From NCBI RefSeq assembly GCF_003054055.1, contig NZ_QBKI01000006.1, forward strand, positions 355,498-419,497: a stretch of 64,000 nt of DNA. The letters run 5' to 3'. The notes under the pieces are model-generated. The model saw nothing but the letters and a program-made list of their open reading frames with translations. It ran no database searches and had not been told where the DNA came from. The translations under genes and the position numbers were made by a program. The DNA comes from Pontibacter mucosus. GTDB taxonomy: Bacteria; Bacteroidota; Bacteroidia; Cytophagales; Hymenobacteraceae. Shown piece by piece: positions 43,869 to 52,539 of the stretch (position 1 is the stretch's first letter; every line of letters begins with the position of its first letter).

Positions 43869-44354
43869 ATGCCCACCATAAGCTTTGAAACAACCATCCA
43901 CGCACCAGTAGAAGTCTGCTTCGATTTATCCAGAAGCATAGACCTACACGTTCTCTCTACCAAGCATACAGGCGAACAGGCTATCGCAGGCGTAACCTCG
44001 GGGCTTATTAGTCTTGGCGAGTCCGTAACATGGAGGGCAAGACATTTTGGGCTTTGGCAGCACCTTACCAGCAGAATCACTGAATTTGAGCGCCCCTACT
44101 ATTTTGCTGATGAGATGGTAGCAGGTGCGTTCAAGCGGTTCAAACATGAGCACCACTTCCAGAATTTTGGAAAAGGCATTACACTGATGCGGGATGTGTT
44201 TGTCTACACATCCCCTTTCGGCACGATAGGTAAAGTTGCTGACACGCTTTTTCTGAAGAAATATATGACCAGTTTGCTTTGGGAGCGCAACAACGTGATA
44301 AAGCATTATGCTGAATCCGGACAGTGGGAAAGCCTGTTGCACATCGACAAGTAA
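43869..44354 (+). CDS. SRPBCC-family protein
   Basis: A 161-residue protein of the START/polyketide-cyclase-like fold: MPTISFETTIHAPVEVCFDLSRSIDLH at the start, SLGESVTWRARHFGLWQHLTSRITEFERPYYFADEMVAGAFKRFKHEHHF in the middle. Such proteins bind hydrophobic ligands; related ones are annotated as cell-division inhibitors (SulA-like) without proof. The ATG at 43869 is preferred to a TTG at 43845. Confidence 0.82.
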   Translation: MPTISFETTIHAPVEVCFDLSRSIDLHVLSTKHTGEQAIAGVTSGLISLGESVTWRARHFGLWQHLTSRITEFERPYYFADEMVAGAFKRFKHEHHFQNFGKGITLMRDVFVYTSPFGTIGKVADTLFLKKYMTSLLWERNNVIKHYAESGQWESLLHIDK

Positions 44355-44419
44355 CTGGTTACCGGATTCAGCAAACTAACTTGAGCCAAGTTACTACACC
44401 CTAATGCAGCTTATGGAAG

Positions 44420-45493
44420 CTATTTAAAGTACACCAGGAAGGTGGTACCTTCGCCCTCCTTGCTTTTTACTTCTATCCTGCCGCCCATAGCCTCCACCAT
44501 TCCTTTGACGATGAACAGACCAACGCCGGTGCCCTCCACATTGTCATGCACCCTTGCGTAGCGGCTGAAAATACGGTGCTGCTGGTCTTCGGCTATTCCC
44601 AAGCCGTTGTCGCTCACTTTCAACAGGATGTCTTCCCCAGACTTCTCCGTAGAGATGGTAACCACAGGTTCGCAGTCCGGCTTTTTATACTTGATCGCAT
44701 TGGAGAGCAGGTTGTAGACGATACTTCTGATGTTCTTTCGGGAGAAGTTGATTTCTGACTCCCTGACTTTGGTGAAGATTCTGGCGTTGCTCTCCGCTAT
44801 CTTATCCCTGAGGGCAAGCTTGGCGTCCTCGATGATATTCTCAAAGTTTACACGCTCAGGTGCCTTGGCAAACTCCTTGTCATAGTCAATGTCAGCGAGG
44901 TCTTCCACTGTTTTGCGCAGGTTTACCACAGACTCGCTAAGCATGTCGATGATAAGCCTGTTATCCTTTACGTCAGCCGGCGTTTCCTTTAGAATACTTA
45001 TCAGTCCCTCCATATTGGAAAGCGGACCTTTGATGTCGTGGGAGATGGAATGAATAATGTTCTCATAGTTCCTGTTCAGCCGCTCATACCCATTCAGGAT
45101 TTGGATGCGGTCGTTGATATCAACGAAGGTGATGATGACTCCGTTTGTTCTGTTCTCCTTCCTGATGATATAAGGGAGGATATTCATCTGGTACCACACC
45201 TTATCGGTCGTCTGGATTTCCTTTTCCAGATCCTTGCCAGTCTCAACTACCTCAGTAATGTTCTCAATGATGGTGGGGAAGCGGATGTTATGCGACACTT
45301 CGCTGATGTGTTTGCCCAAATCGCTTGCAGAAAGCTTGAAATGCTTCATGGCGGCAGGCGTGTACTTGCGCAGCATCATGTCTGCATCTACAAACAACTG
45401 CGGTATAATCGTATTGTTGAAATAGTTCTCCAACTCATCATTCAGCTCGATTAGTATTTCCAGTTGACTTGGCTTCTTAGATGACTTTCCCAT
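44420..45493 (-). CDS. PAS-domain sensor histidine kinase
   Basis: A 357-residue soluble kinase. The PAS domain (about 25-130) contains ISEVSHNIRFPTIIENITEVVETGKDLEKEIQTTDKVWYQMNILPYI, closest to the PAS found in CheB-CheR-PAS hybrid proteins. HisKA follows with the H-box HSISHDIKGPLSN (His152), then HATPase with YNLLSNAIKYKKPD, DNGLGI, and GVGLFIVKGMVEAMGG. No response regulator is adjacent, so the partner is unknown. Confidence 0.9.
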   Translation of the reverse strand: MGKSSKKPSQLEILIELNDELENYFNNTIIPQLFVDADMMLRKYTPAAMKHFKLSASDLGKHISEVSHNIRFPTIIENITEVVETGKDLEKEIQTTDKVWYQMNILPYIIRKENRTNGVIITFVDINDRIQILNGYERLNRNYENIIHSISHDIKGPLSNMEGLISILKETPADVKDNRLIIDMLSESVVNLRKTVEDLADIDYDKEFAKAPERVNFENIIEDAKLALRDKIAESNARIFTKVRESEINFSRKNIRSIVYNLLSNAIKYKKPDCEPVVTISTEKSGEDILLKVSDNGLGIAEDQQHRIFSRYARVHDNVEGTGVGLFIVKGMVEAMGGRIEVKSKEGEGTTFLVYFK

Positions 45494-45706
45494 GGGTTAA
45501 GGCACTTTATTCAGTTTCTGCTTACAGGTGTTTCTATAGTCGAAGGTACCAGAAGCATAGGAACGGATATTAGCTACAAACAGATACCTTATAGGTAACC
45601 AGGAAAGAAAGAACAAAGCTGTTTAATAACCTCGGAGTAATGAATACAGTGTCTTAAGGGCCAAAAAAGGAACACCTCTCGTACACCCTTAGTCCAATGC
45701 CAGAAA

Positions 45707-46357
45707 CTAAGGCTGCTTATCTGATGCGTCAGACTTGTCGTTAGAAGGTATAGGTAGGTTCCAGTGATAATGGAGCGCTAGCATGCGTAAAGTAAAACAC
45801 ACCCCTAACGCAATAACCGCCACCCAATCACGCGGTATCCAATTCAGGTAATCTCCCAACACTACTATCAAAGCCCCTATCAACGCTGCCAAGGCATAAA
45901 TCTCTTTTTCCAGGATGATGGGGACACGGTTAAGCAGGATGTCGCGTATAACCCCGCCTCCAACGGCTGTCGTGATTCCGAGCAGCACGGCTACCTCTCC
46001 ATTGTGGCCAAAATGCAGCGCTTTCTGTGCGCCAGTTACTGCAAACAGTGACAGGCCGACGGCATCAAAAAACAGCACAGGCCGGTTGAGTAGCTGCACG
46101 AAGGAGTATAAACCTACAGTCATTCCGGCAGCAATAATGGCTACTACCAGGTACTGCCAGTTTGCCAGGCCAGCGGGCGGAATAACCCCGATACAGAGAT
46201 CCCGGATAATACCACCGCCACAGGCTACCGTGAAGGCAAGGGCACCTATCCCAAATACGTCAAGGTTGCGTCTTCTAGCGGCGGTTGCCCCGCTTATGGC
46301 AAAGGCAAAGGTCCCTGCCATTTCAAGAAAATAATACAGGGAGTGAAGTTTTTCCAT
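45707..46357 (-). CDS. TRIC-family (YicG-like) cation channel
   Basis: A 216-residue membrane protein with seven predicted helices as two triple-helix repeats plus one; the repeats carry CGGGIIRDL and VGGGVIRDIL, the glycine hallmark of the prokaryotic trimeric intracellular cation channel family. The ATG at 46357 is given; a TTG at 46384 overlaps the upstream gene. It lies 19 bases after the M20 hydrolase and may be its operon partner. Confidence 0.87.
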   Translation of the reverse strand: MEKLHSLYYFLEMAGTFAFAISGATAARRRNLDVFGIGALAFTVACGGGIIRDLCIGVIPPAGLANWQYLVVAIIAAGMTVGLYSFVQLLNRPVLFFDAVGLSLFAVTGAQKALHFGHNGEVAVLLGITTAVGGGVIRDILLNRVPIILEKEIYALAALIGALIVVLGDYLNWIPRDWVAVIALGVCFTLRMLALHYHWNLPIPSNDKSDASDKQP

Positions 46358-46376
46358 TCTGTTTTCCCAGACCAGC

Positions 46377-47642
46377 TCATTCAAACCAGGCTGCGGCGGC
46401 GGTCATCATCGCCTGCAAGCCGGTCTTTAAAGTTGGGTGAATTACTGGTGCAAACCTAGGAGAATGGTTACTTGGTATAGAATTTATTCTATCTTCTTTT
46501 TTGGCCGCCAGGAAAGTCTGGGGATCGGTGCCGCCCACAAACCAGAAAACGTACGGTACGTTCCAGTTCCGCCCGAAAATAGAGAAGTCTTCACTGGCCG
46601 AGGCAGGCTTGCCCTCGAATGACTTGTCACCAAACTGTGCTTCAAAAGCCGCCGCTACTCTTGCCGTGGCGATGGCATCATTCTCAGTCATCGGGTAACT
46701 GACAATTTCGGTTATTTCCGGTTCTCTCGGCGCGTTGGAGGCAGCACATTCGGCGCAGCAGATCCGCTTCACTGCTGACAATATGTGATCCTTCACGCTG
46801 TCGTTGAAGGTGCGGATATTCAGTTTAAGCGTGGCATCTTCGGGGATGATGTTTTCTTTGGTGCCGGCCTGCAGGGAACCCACTGTCAGCACAGCATTCT
46901 CTATCGGGGCCACCTCCCGGGAAATGATGGTTTGCAGGCGCATGGTGGTAGCAGCGGCCATCACCACCGGGTCAATGGAAGTATGCGGCTGGGAGCCATG
47001 CGATCCGCGGCCAAAAAGTTTTATCTTCAGGCTGTTGCCGGCAGAAAGTATAGGGCCGCTGCGATACCTGACCGTGCCTGCCTCCCCCACCATCACGTGC
47101 TGGCCAAGGATAATATCCGGCTTGGGGAAACGCTCCACCATACCATCATCTATCATACTTTGGGCGCCCCGGCCGACTTCTTCGCCTGGCTGAAAAACGG
47201 CCATCAACATGCCTCTCCACAGGTCACGGTGCTCTGAAAACAGCCTGGCCGCGCCCATCAGCCAGGCTACGTGCAGGTCGTGGCCGCATACATGCGACAC
47301 CCCTACTTCTACCCCCTCCTCGTCACGGGCTATTTTCGTGCTGGCATAGGGCAATCCCGTTTCTTCGGTAACAGGCAGCGCGTCCATATCCGCCCGAAGC
47401 ATCACCACAGGGCCTTCGCCATTCTTTAAAATACCTACTACACCGGTTACCCCCACACCCGTTGAAACCTCGAACTGGTATCGGGCCAAATAATCCGCAG
47501 CTATCTGGGCTGTCCGGAACTCCTGCATCGATAACTCCGGGTTCTGGTGAATGTCTTTGTAAATCGTTTCCAGTTCGGGGAGCAGCTGCTCTATGGAACT
47601 GTCCAGTTTATCATTGAAGTTTTTGATTTGGGTAATCTCCAT
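46377..47642 (-). CDS. M20-family amidohydrolase
   Basis: A 421-residue metallo-aminoacylase/carboxypeptidase of the IAA-amino-acid hydrolase type. Metal ligands are Cys119-His121 in VCGHDLH, Glu154/155 in QPGEEVGRGAQ, and a histidine in the GQHV/NHSPRFAP segments; RADMDALPV is the conserved strand. It probably hydrolyses N-acyl amino acids. It is the third gene of a leftward run: FMN reductase, MFS exporter, this gene, TRIC channel. Confidence 0.9.
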   Translation of the reverse strand: MEITQIKNFNDKLDSSIEQLLPELETIYKDIHQNPELSMQEFRTAQIAADYLARYQFEVSTGVGVTGVVGILKNGEGPVVMLRADMDALPVTEETGLPYASTKIARDEEGVEVGVSHVCGHDLHVAWLMGAARLFSEHRDLWRGMLMAVFQPGEEVGRGAQSMIDDGMVERFPKPDIILGQHVMVGEAGTVRYRSGPILSAGNSLKIKLFGRGSHGSQPHTSIDPVVMAAATTMRLQTIISREVAPIENAVLTVGSLQAGTKENIIPEDATLKLNIRTFNDSVKDHILSAVKRICCAECAASNAPREPEITEIVSYPMTENDAIATARVAAAFEAQFGDKSFEGKPASASEDFSIFGRNWNVPYVFWFVGGTDPQTFLAAKKEDRINSIPSNHSPRFAPVIHPTLKTGLQAMMTAAAAWFE

Positions 47643-47681
47643 AACTATCAGGTTAATTCGCGCTAGAGGTTATACTTTGGG

Positions 47682-49148
47682 TTATTCAATTACTTCCGTT
47701 GGCTTGCCCTTCGGGATGGTTATCATGATGGCAACAATGGCCACCACAATCATAAATACGTTAAACAGCAGGCCCATGCCGGCGGCAAAGCGTACGTCCA
47801 CGTTATCTGTACGGCCCATAAAAAGATCAGCCATTGGCGGTAATCCCTCCATGTTACTAAGGCCGTAAAAGATGGCGGCAGAGATGGCAACGCCAAAAGC
47901 AGCTCCCAACGACGAGGCCATCTTATAGATGCCCGAAGCCGAGCCTGCTTTGTCGCCCGGAACATTGCTTAGGGCGGCATCGGTAGAAGGGGTAGCATAA
48001 AAACCAAGTCCAATACCGAATAAGGTGAAGCCTATAAATGCGGCGATGATGTATTGGCCAGCCATCAGGAAGGTAAGGCTGGTGAGCATAATACCAAGGC
48101 CCGTGATTGCGCAGCCCATCAGCATGGGTTTTCTGGGCCCCATGCGCTGGAGTAGTTTCTCACCTACCCGGATGGTGCTCAGCACAGCCACTAAATACCC
48201 GATCGTAACTAAGCCGGACTCCAGCGAAGACAAACCCGCCTCTGCCTGTACGAGCGCAAGCGACACCAGCAGTGTTCCGGCAGCCCCGTTTAGCAGAAAG
48301 TTGGACAGCGTTGCTCCTGAGAATGTTTGGTTGCTAAAGAGCGACAGGTCAACAAAGCCGTTCTCGCTCCTCTTTTCTATCTGAAGAAAGATGATGGTGG
48401 AAATGACAAAAATAGCGATGCCCGCAAGTACGGCAGGGCTTAACCAGCCAAGACTGGCGCCTTGCCCGATGACGATATTGATGGCCAGCATGGCGATAAT
48501 AAAGGCTATAAGTCCAGCCCAGTCGAAGGTTTTTTCGTCCGTGTCCGTTGATTTACTTTCCGGAGTTCCTCTTATGAGCAAGTAACTTATAACAGCGACA
48601 AGTATAGACAGAATAAAAATCCAACGCCAACCCATGGTAGAGGCTATCAGGCCACCAAATAACGCGCTAAGGCCGGAGCCGCCCCATGATCCGATAGACC
48701 AAAAGCTAAGCGCCCGCTGACGCTCTTTCCCTTCGTAATAGGCTTTCATCAGGGCCAGGGTAGCTGGCATAATACATGCGGCTGAAAGCCCCTGCAGGAT
48801 GCGCCCGGCCAGGAGAAACACCGCAGTACCCGAAGGAGAGATGACAATAAGGATAGAGCCGATAACACTTAGCAGCAAGCCAATGTATGTCAGCTTTACC
48901 CTTCCTAAACGGTCGGCCAGGCCGCCGGCTACAACTATAAATATACCCGAGAAAAGCGCTGTGATACTAACAGCCAGGTTGTTCAGGTCGTAGCTGATTC
49001 CTAAATCTTCCTGCATTGCCGGAGCAATATTCAGGGTTGTTTGGGCAAAGAGCCAGAAGGTAACAACGGCTAAGACAATTCCTAGAATAAGCCTGTCGGT
49101 TCCCCGGTAATTGGCAGTGGTAGCCAGGGTTGGGTTAATAGAAGCCAT
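47682..49148 (-). CDS. MFS transporter, DHA2 (14-TM) drug-efflux type
   Basis: A 488-residue membrane protein with about 14 transmembrane helices. Motif A is ADRLGRVKLTYIG after TM2, motif C-like GRILQGLSAACIMPATLALM in TM4-5, and SFWSIGSWGGSGLSALFGG in TM5 are typical of QacA/SmvA-like drug:H+ antiporters. It may export toxic compounds handled by the neighbouring reductases. 39 bases separate it from the M20 gene. Confidence 0.9.
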   Translation of the reverse strand: MASINPTLATTANYRGTDRLILGIVLAVVTFWLFAQTTLNIAPAMQEDLGISYDLNNLAVSITALFSGIFIVVAGGLADRLGRVKLTYIGLLLSVIGSILIVISPSGTAVFLLAGRILQGLSAACIMPATLALMKAYYEGKERQRALSFWSIGSWGGSGLSALFGGLIASTMGWRWIFILSILVAVISYLLIRGTPESKSTDTDEKTFDWAGLIAFIIAMLAINIVIGQGASLGWLSPAVLAGIAIFVISTIIFLQIEKRSENGFVDLSLFSNQTFSGATLSNFLLNGAAGTLLVSLALVQAEAGLSSLESGLVTIGYLVAVLSTIRVGEKLLQRMGPRKPMLMGCAITGLGIMLTSLTFLMAGQYIIAAFIGFTLFGIGLGFYATPSTDAALSNVPGDKAGSASGIYKMASSLGAAFGVAISAAIFYGLSNMEGLPPMADLFMGRTDNVDVRFAAGMGLLFNVFMIVVAIVAIMITIPKGKPTEVIE

Positions 49149-49222
49149 ACGCGCATTGTTATTTCTTATTTAAACGTATTTGGCTTCAAAACAATAGCGG
49201 AAAAAGAAAAAACATACTTCTT

Positions 49223-49888
49223 TTACTCCACTCGCTCTGTTTCCTTATCTGTCTTTTCACCCAGGAATTCCACCCAAGCCTTTTTAATGCAAGGATAGTG
49301 TTTGGATGCCTCCACCAGGTTCATAAACCCGACTAAGTTGTCTTCGAACCTTTTGGCTAATGTCTTGTCCTTTAGGCCTCCATCCTCGTCGAAGGCTTCA
49401 TGGGCCGTAGCCAGTGAAAACATATCCGGGTAAACCCTGGTGCCCAGGTGCTCCAGCGGAATTCTCAGAGACCACAGCCCCCTGTTGCCGCCAGCCATAG
49501 ACGGAGAGGCGGACATGAGCAGGGCATGGTGCTGGTGGAAGGGCTGTGGGCGAAAGCGGGAAACCCAGTCGATCATGTTCTTCAGGATACCGGGCATGGA
49601 GCCGTTATACTCTGGCGCTGCTATGATAAAGGCATCGTTTGCCAGGATACGGTTCCGAAACTCCTGCGCGCCCTCCGGATGATAGTTGTCTACCTCCAGG
49701 TCCTGGTTAAAGGAAGGGCAATCAAACTCGCTCATAATTGCAAAGTCGACAGTGCCGCCGTTCTTCCCGATAACTTGTGCCGCTAGTTTTGCCAATCTTG
49801 TGTTGATTGAGTTATCTCTCAGGGATGCCGAGAAAATAAGAAAGCTTGTATGGCCTTGCTGGTTAGTATTTTGCTGATCTTCCATCAT
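49223..49888 (-). CDS. NAD(P)H-dependent FMN reductase
   Basis: A 221-residue flavodoxin-like reductase: FLIFSASLRDNSINTRLAKLAA forms the FMN phosphate loop, and IIAAPEYNGSMPGILKNMIDWVSR is the family signature. It likely reduces quinones, azo compounds or chromate. The start is at paired ATGs 49888/49885. First gene of the leftward run to the TRIC channel. Confidence 0.88.
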   Translation of the reverse strand: MMEDQQNTNQQGHTSFLIFSASLRDNSINTRLAKLAAQVIGKNGGTVDFAIMSEFDCPSFNQDLEVDNYHPEGAQEFRNRILANDAFIIAAPEYNGSMPGILKNMIDWVSRFRPQPFHQHHALLMSASPSMAGGNRGLWSLRIPLEHLGTRVYPDMFSLATAHEAFDEDGGLKDKTLAKRFEDNLVGFMNLVEASKHYPCIKKAWVEFLGEKTDKETERVE

Positions 49889-50110
49889 CCGTTTTATGTA
49901 AAACAATCGTAAATTGTCTATTGTGTCAGGATATGCATCGGTTCATTAAGCGTTTCTCTACCATCTATTTGATTCGTTCAGAAGACCTTGTACTTTATAC
50001 TTTGGCAAACGGTACTTCTGCGTGAGCTATACTTTTAAAGTATGGAACAGGAAGCTTCGGAGCAAGCAGTCAGTCGCTCAAAAAACATCAGGCCTTCTTC
50101 CGGGTAAGCT

Positions 50111-50893
50111 TTACCGATACACCAGCCCACCGTCAATCAGGGGTGCTTGCCCGGTCATGTAATCGGAATCGGGGCCGGCCAGAAAGGAGACGAAGGCAGC
50201 CACATCTTCCGGAGTCTCGGCCCGGCCCAGGGCGATGCCCTCTACGTATTTCTTGTAGGTTTCTCCGATAGGCGCTCCCGTAATTTCAGCCATCCTTTTG
50301 TCTATCTCTACCCACATATCAGTTCCCACCACGCCAGGGCAATAGGCGTTTACGGTGATGCCATCGCTGGCGAACTCCTTAGCTGCCGCCTGGGTAAGGG
50401 CGCGCACGGCAAATTTGGTGGCCGAATAAAGACCCAGCAGGGCAAAACCCTCATGTCCGGCAATGGAGGAGGCACTGATGATCTTGCCCTTCTGTCCGCG
50501 CTGCTTAAACTTCTGCGCCGCAGCCTGTATGCCCCACAACACCCCCTGCACATTTACCCGCATCGTTTTATCAAATTCCTCCGGTGTGATGTCAGCAATG
50601 GCCTGTATGCTGGCGATGCCTGCATTGTTCACCATGATGTCAAAACTGCCCAGTTCCTTCTCAGCGTATTCAACAGCCGCAAAAACATTATCGCGATCAG
50701 ACACGTCCGCCTTGAAGGTGACAGCCTGGCTTCCTGCGGCTTTTATCTCGTCTGCGACGGCCTGCATTCCCTCTTCCTTCAGATCCACGACAGCCACCCT
50801 GGCTCCATCGTTTGCCAGCCGCAAGGCGATAGCGCGGCCAATGCCCTGCCCGGCTCCGGTAACCAGTGCCACTTTGTTTTCCAGATTCTTCAT
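50111..50893 (-). CDS. Acetoin/diacetyl reductase-like SDR
   Basis: A classical short-chain dehydrogenase of 260 residues: cofactor motif TGAGQGIG (12-19), NNAG at 89-92, catalytic Ser near 142 and Tyr156-Lys160 in YSATKFA. The stretch [21 protein letters not shown] is distinctive of (S)-acetoin-forming diacetyl reductases. No acetolactate genes are nearby, so the substrate may differ. It stands 222 bases upstream of the FMN reductase on the same strand. Confidence 0.9.
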   Translation of the reverse strand: MKNLENKVALVTGAGQGIGRAIALRLANDGARVAVVDLKEEGMQAVADEIKAAGSQAVTFKADVSDRDNVFAAVEYAEKELGSFDIMVNNAGIASIQAIADITPEEFDKTMRVNVQGVLWGIQAAAQKFKQRGQKGKIISASSIAGHEGFALLGLYSATKFAVRALTQAAAKEFASDGITVNAYCPGVVGTDMWVEIDKRMAEITGAPIGETYKKYVEGIALGRAETPEDVAAFVSFLAGPDSDYMTGQAPLIDGGLVYR

Positions 50894-51129
50894 AATTGCA
50901 ACTTATTAATGGGTAAATACTATAACCCTAGCCTATTGTGAGTAACGGCCTCAGGCTGGGAATGTTGGGCTTCAAGTGAAAACACCGCCTTCGAAGAATC
51001 ACAGACTAGCCACCCGATTAAATCTGTCGTAAGAACTATTTATTGATGAGCAGCAGTCAATTTTTTACGTCAAGAATCGGCAGCTCACCCACATGTAACC
51101 TATGGTCGGAAATTCTTAAGGCAGAAAGT

Positions 51130-52107
51130 ATGAATCAATTAAAAGGGGTACACCACGTAACTGCCATAACCAGCAGCGCAGAGAAGATATACGAGTTCTT
51201 CACGTACACTTTGGGAATGCGTTTAGTGAAGAAAACAGTGAACCAGGATGACATTCAGACCTATCACTTGTTTTTTGCCGATGACAAAGGCAGCGCAGGA
51301 ACCGATATTACTTTCTTCGACTTTCCGGGTATTCCGAAAGGGGTGCATGGCACCAACGAAATCTCAAGAACCTCCTTACGTGTACCTAGCGACGCGGCAT
51401 TAGAATATTGGGTAAAGCGTTTTGACCGATTAGGCGTCACACACTCCGGAATTAAAGAGCAATTCGGCAAGAAAACACTTCCTTTTGTTGACTTTGATGA
51501 GCAGCAATATCAACTGGTTTCAGATGAACTTGATAAAGGCGTGGCGCCAGGCACACCCTGGCAGAAAGGTCCGGTTCCTGTAGAGTATGCTATTACAGGC
51601 CTGGGGCCGGTTTGCATCCAAATTGCGGATTTCGGTTATTTTAAGGAAATGCTGGAGAAAGTACTCCTGTTTAAAGAGACGAAGCAGGAAGGGACATTCC
51701 ATTTATTTGAGGTAGGGGAAGGCGGAAATGGTGCCTCCATCATTGTAGAGGATAATCCGAATCCACCGCAAGCCCGGCAAGGCTTTGGCACAGTGCACCA
51801 CGCCGCGTTCCGGGTAGCGGATAGGAAAGTTCTAGATGAATGGACGGAGTGGATGGCTAAGATAGGGATTCCTACCTCAGGATATGTCAACCGCTACTTT
51901 TTTGAGTCGCTTTACGTCAGAGTGGCGCCACAAATTCTGTTTGAGTTCGCCACAGACGGACCTGGCTTTATGGGCGATGAACCCTATGAAACGCTGGGGG
52001 AAAAGTTATCCCTTCCTCCCTTCCTAGAGCCTAAACGCGCGCAAATAGAAAAGCTGGTCCGCCCGATTGACACCACCAGAAGCACGAAAGAATTCAGTAA
52101 GGAGTAA
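51130..52107 (+). CDS. VOC-family ring-cleaving dioxygenase (MhqO-like)
   Basis: A 325-residue two-domain vicinal-oxygen-chelate protein: LKGVHHVTAITSSAEKIYEFFTYTLGMRLVKKTVNQDD in the first module, GTVHHAAFRVADR and ILFEFATDGPGF in the second supply the His, His and Glu metal ligands. MhqO proteins help Gram-positive cells survive quinones, and the neighbouring FMN reductase and exporter fit a quinone-stress cluster. The ATG at 51130 is preferred; upstream ATGs at 51043 add an unconserved tail. Confidence 0.87.
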   Translation: MNQLKGVHHVTAITSSAEKIYEFFTYTLGMRLVKKTVNQDDIQTYHLFFADDKGSAGTDITFFDFPGIPKGVHGTNEISRTSLRVPSDAALEYWVKRFDRLGVTHSGIKEQFGKKTLPFVDFDEQQYQLVSDELDKGVAPGTPWQKGPVPVEYAITGLGPVCIQIADFGYFKEMLEKVLLFKETKQEGTFHLFEVGEGGNGASIIVEDNPNPPQARQGFGTVHHAAFRVADRKVLDEWTEWMAKIGIPTSGYVNRYFFESLYVRVAPQILFEFATDGPGFMGDEPYETLGEKLSLPPFLEPKRAQIEKLVRPIDTTRSTKEFSKE

Positions 52108-52150
52108 GTATAAAGTATAAATCTCAAGTTGCGAATTACTACTTTGGTGA

Positions 52151-52280
52151 AGGTGTAAACCCACCCCTTAGAGCTGCGCTCGCTACCTTCGAACTCTCGT
52201 TCTCGGTAGTCCACAAGAGGGGATTTTAGCAAAAGAGTAGGTGATTCCCCTCCTCGGAGGGGTTGGGGGTGGGTTAATCG
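52151..52280. repeat. Partial copy E of the composite repeat, inverted
   Basis: AAACCCACCCCTTAGAGCTG and the following GCTCGCTA match copy A's 12129-12172 region in reverse orientation; about 80 bases on, CCCCTCCTCGGAGGGG and GGGGGTGGGTTAA close an inverted structure. It lies in the 432-base gap 52108-52539, with several AAGTATA words and no gene. Confidence 0.7.
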
Positions 52281-52456
52281 CAATTTGAGCTATAAGGTAT
52301 AAATCGAAGTATAAACTTGGGCAGAGATTTCTCTAACACGAAAGTATAAATCCAGGTATAAACTCGGGTAGCGGTTTCTCTCCAAAAGTATGGCCCGTTT
52401 GAGATGGAAGAAGTATGGCAAGTATAACAACCTGAAATTTAAGCTCCCTGTAAAAA

Positions 52457-52493
52457 GTATAAAGGCCTCCAGCGCAAATGCGTTGGAGGCCTT
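52457..52493 (-). terminator. Terminator of the SGNH-GH20 gene
   Basis: AAGGCCTCCAGCGC and GCGTTGGAGGCCTT around AAAT. On the minus strand the tail is TTTATACTTTTT, so the window-wide motif makes the U tract. Confidence 0.85.
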
Positions 52494-52539
52494 CGTTTAA
52501 GCGCAGTTTATACTTTTTCTGAACTTATCTAGCGTTGCC

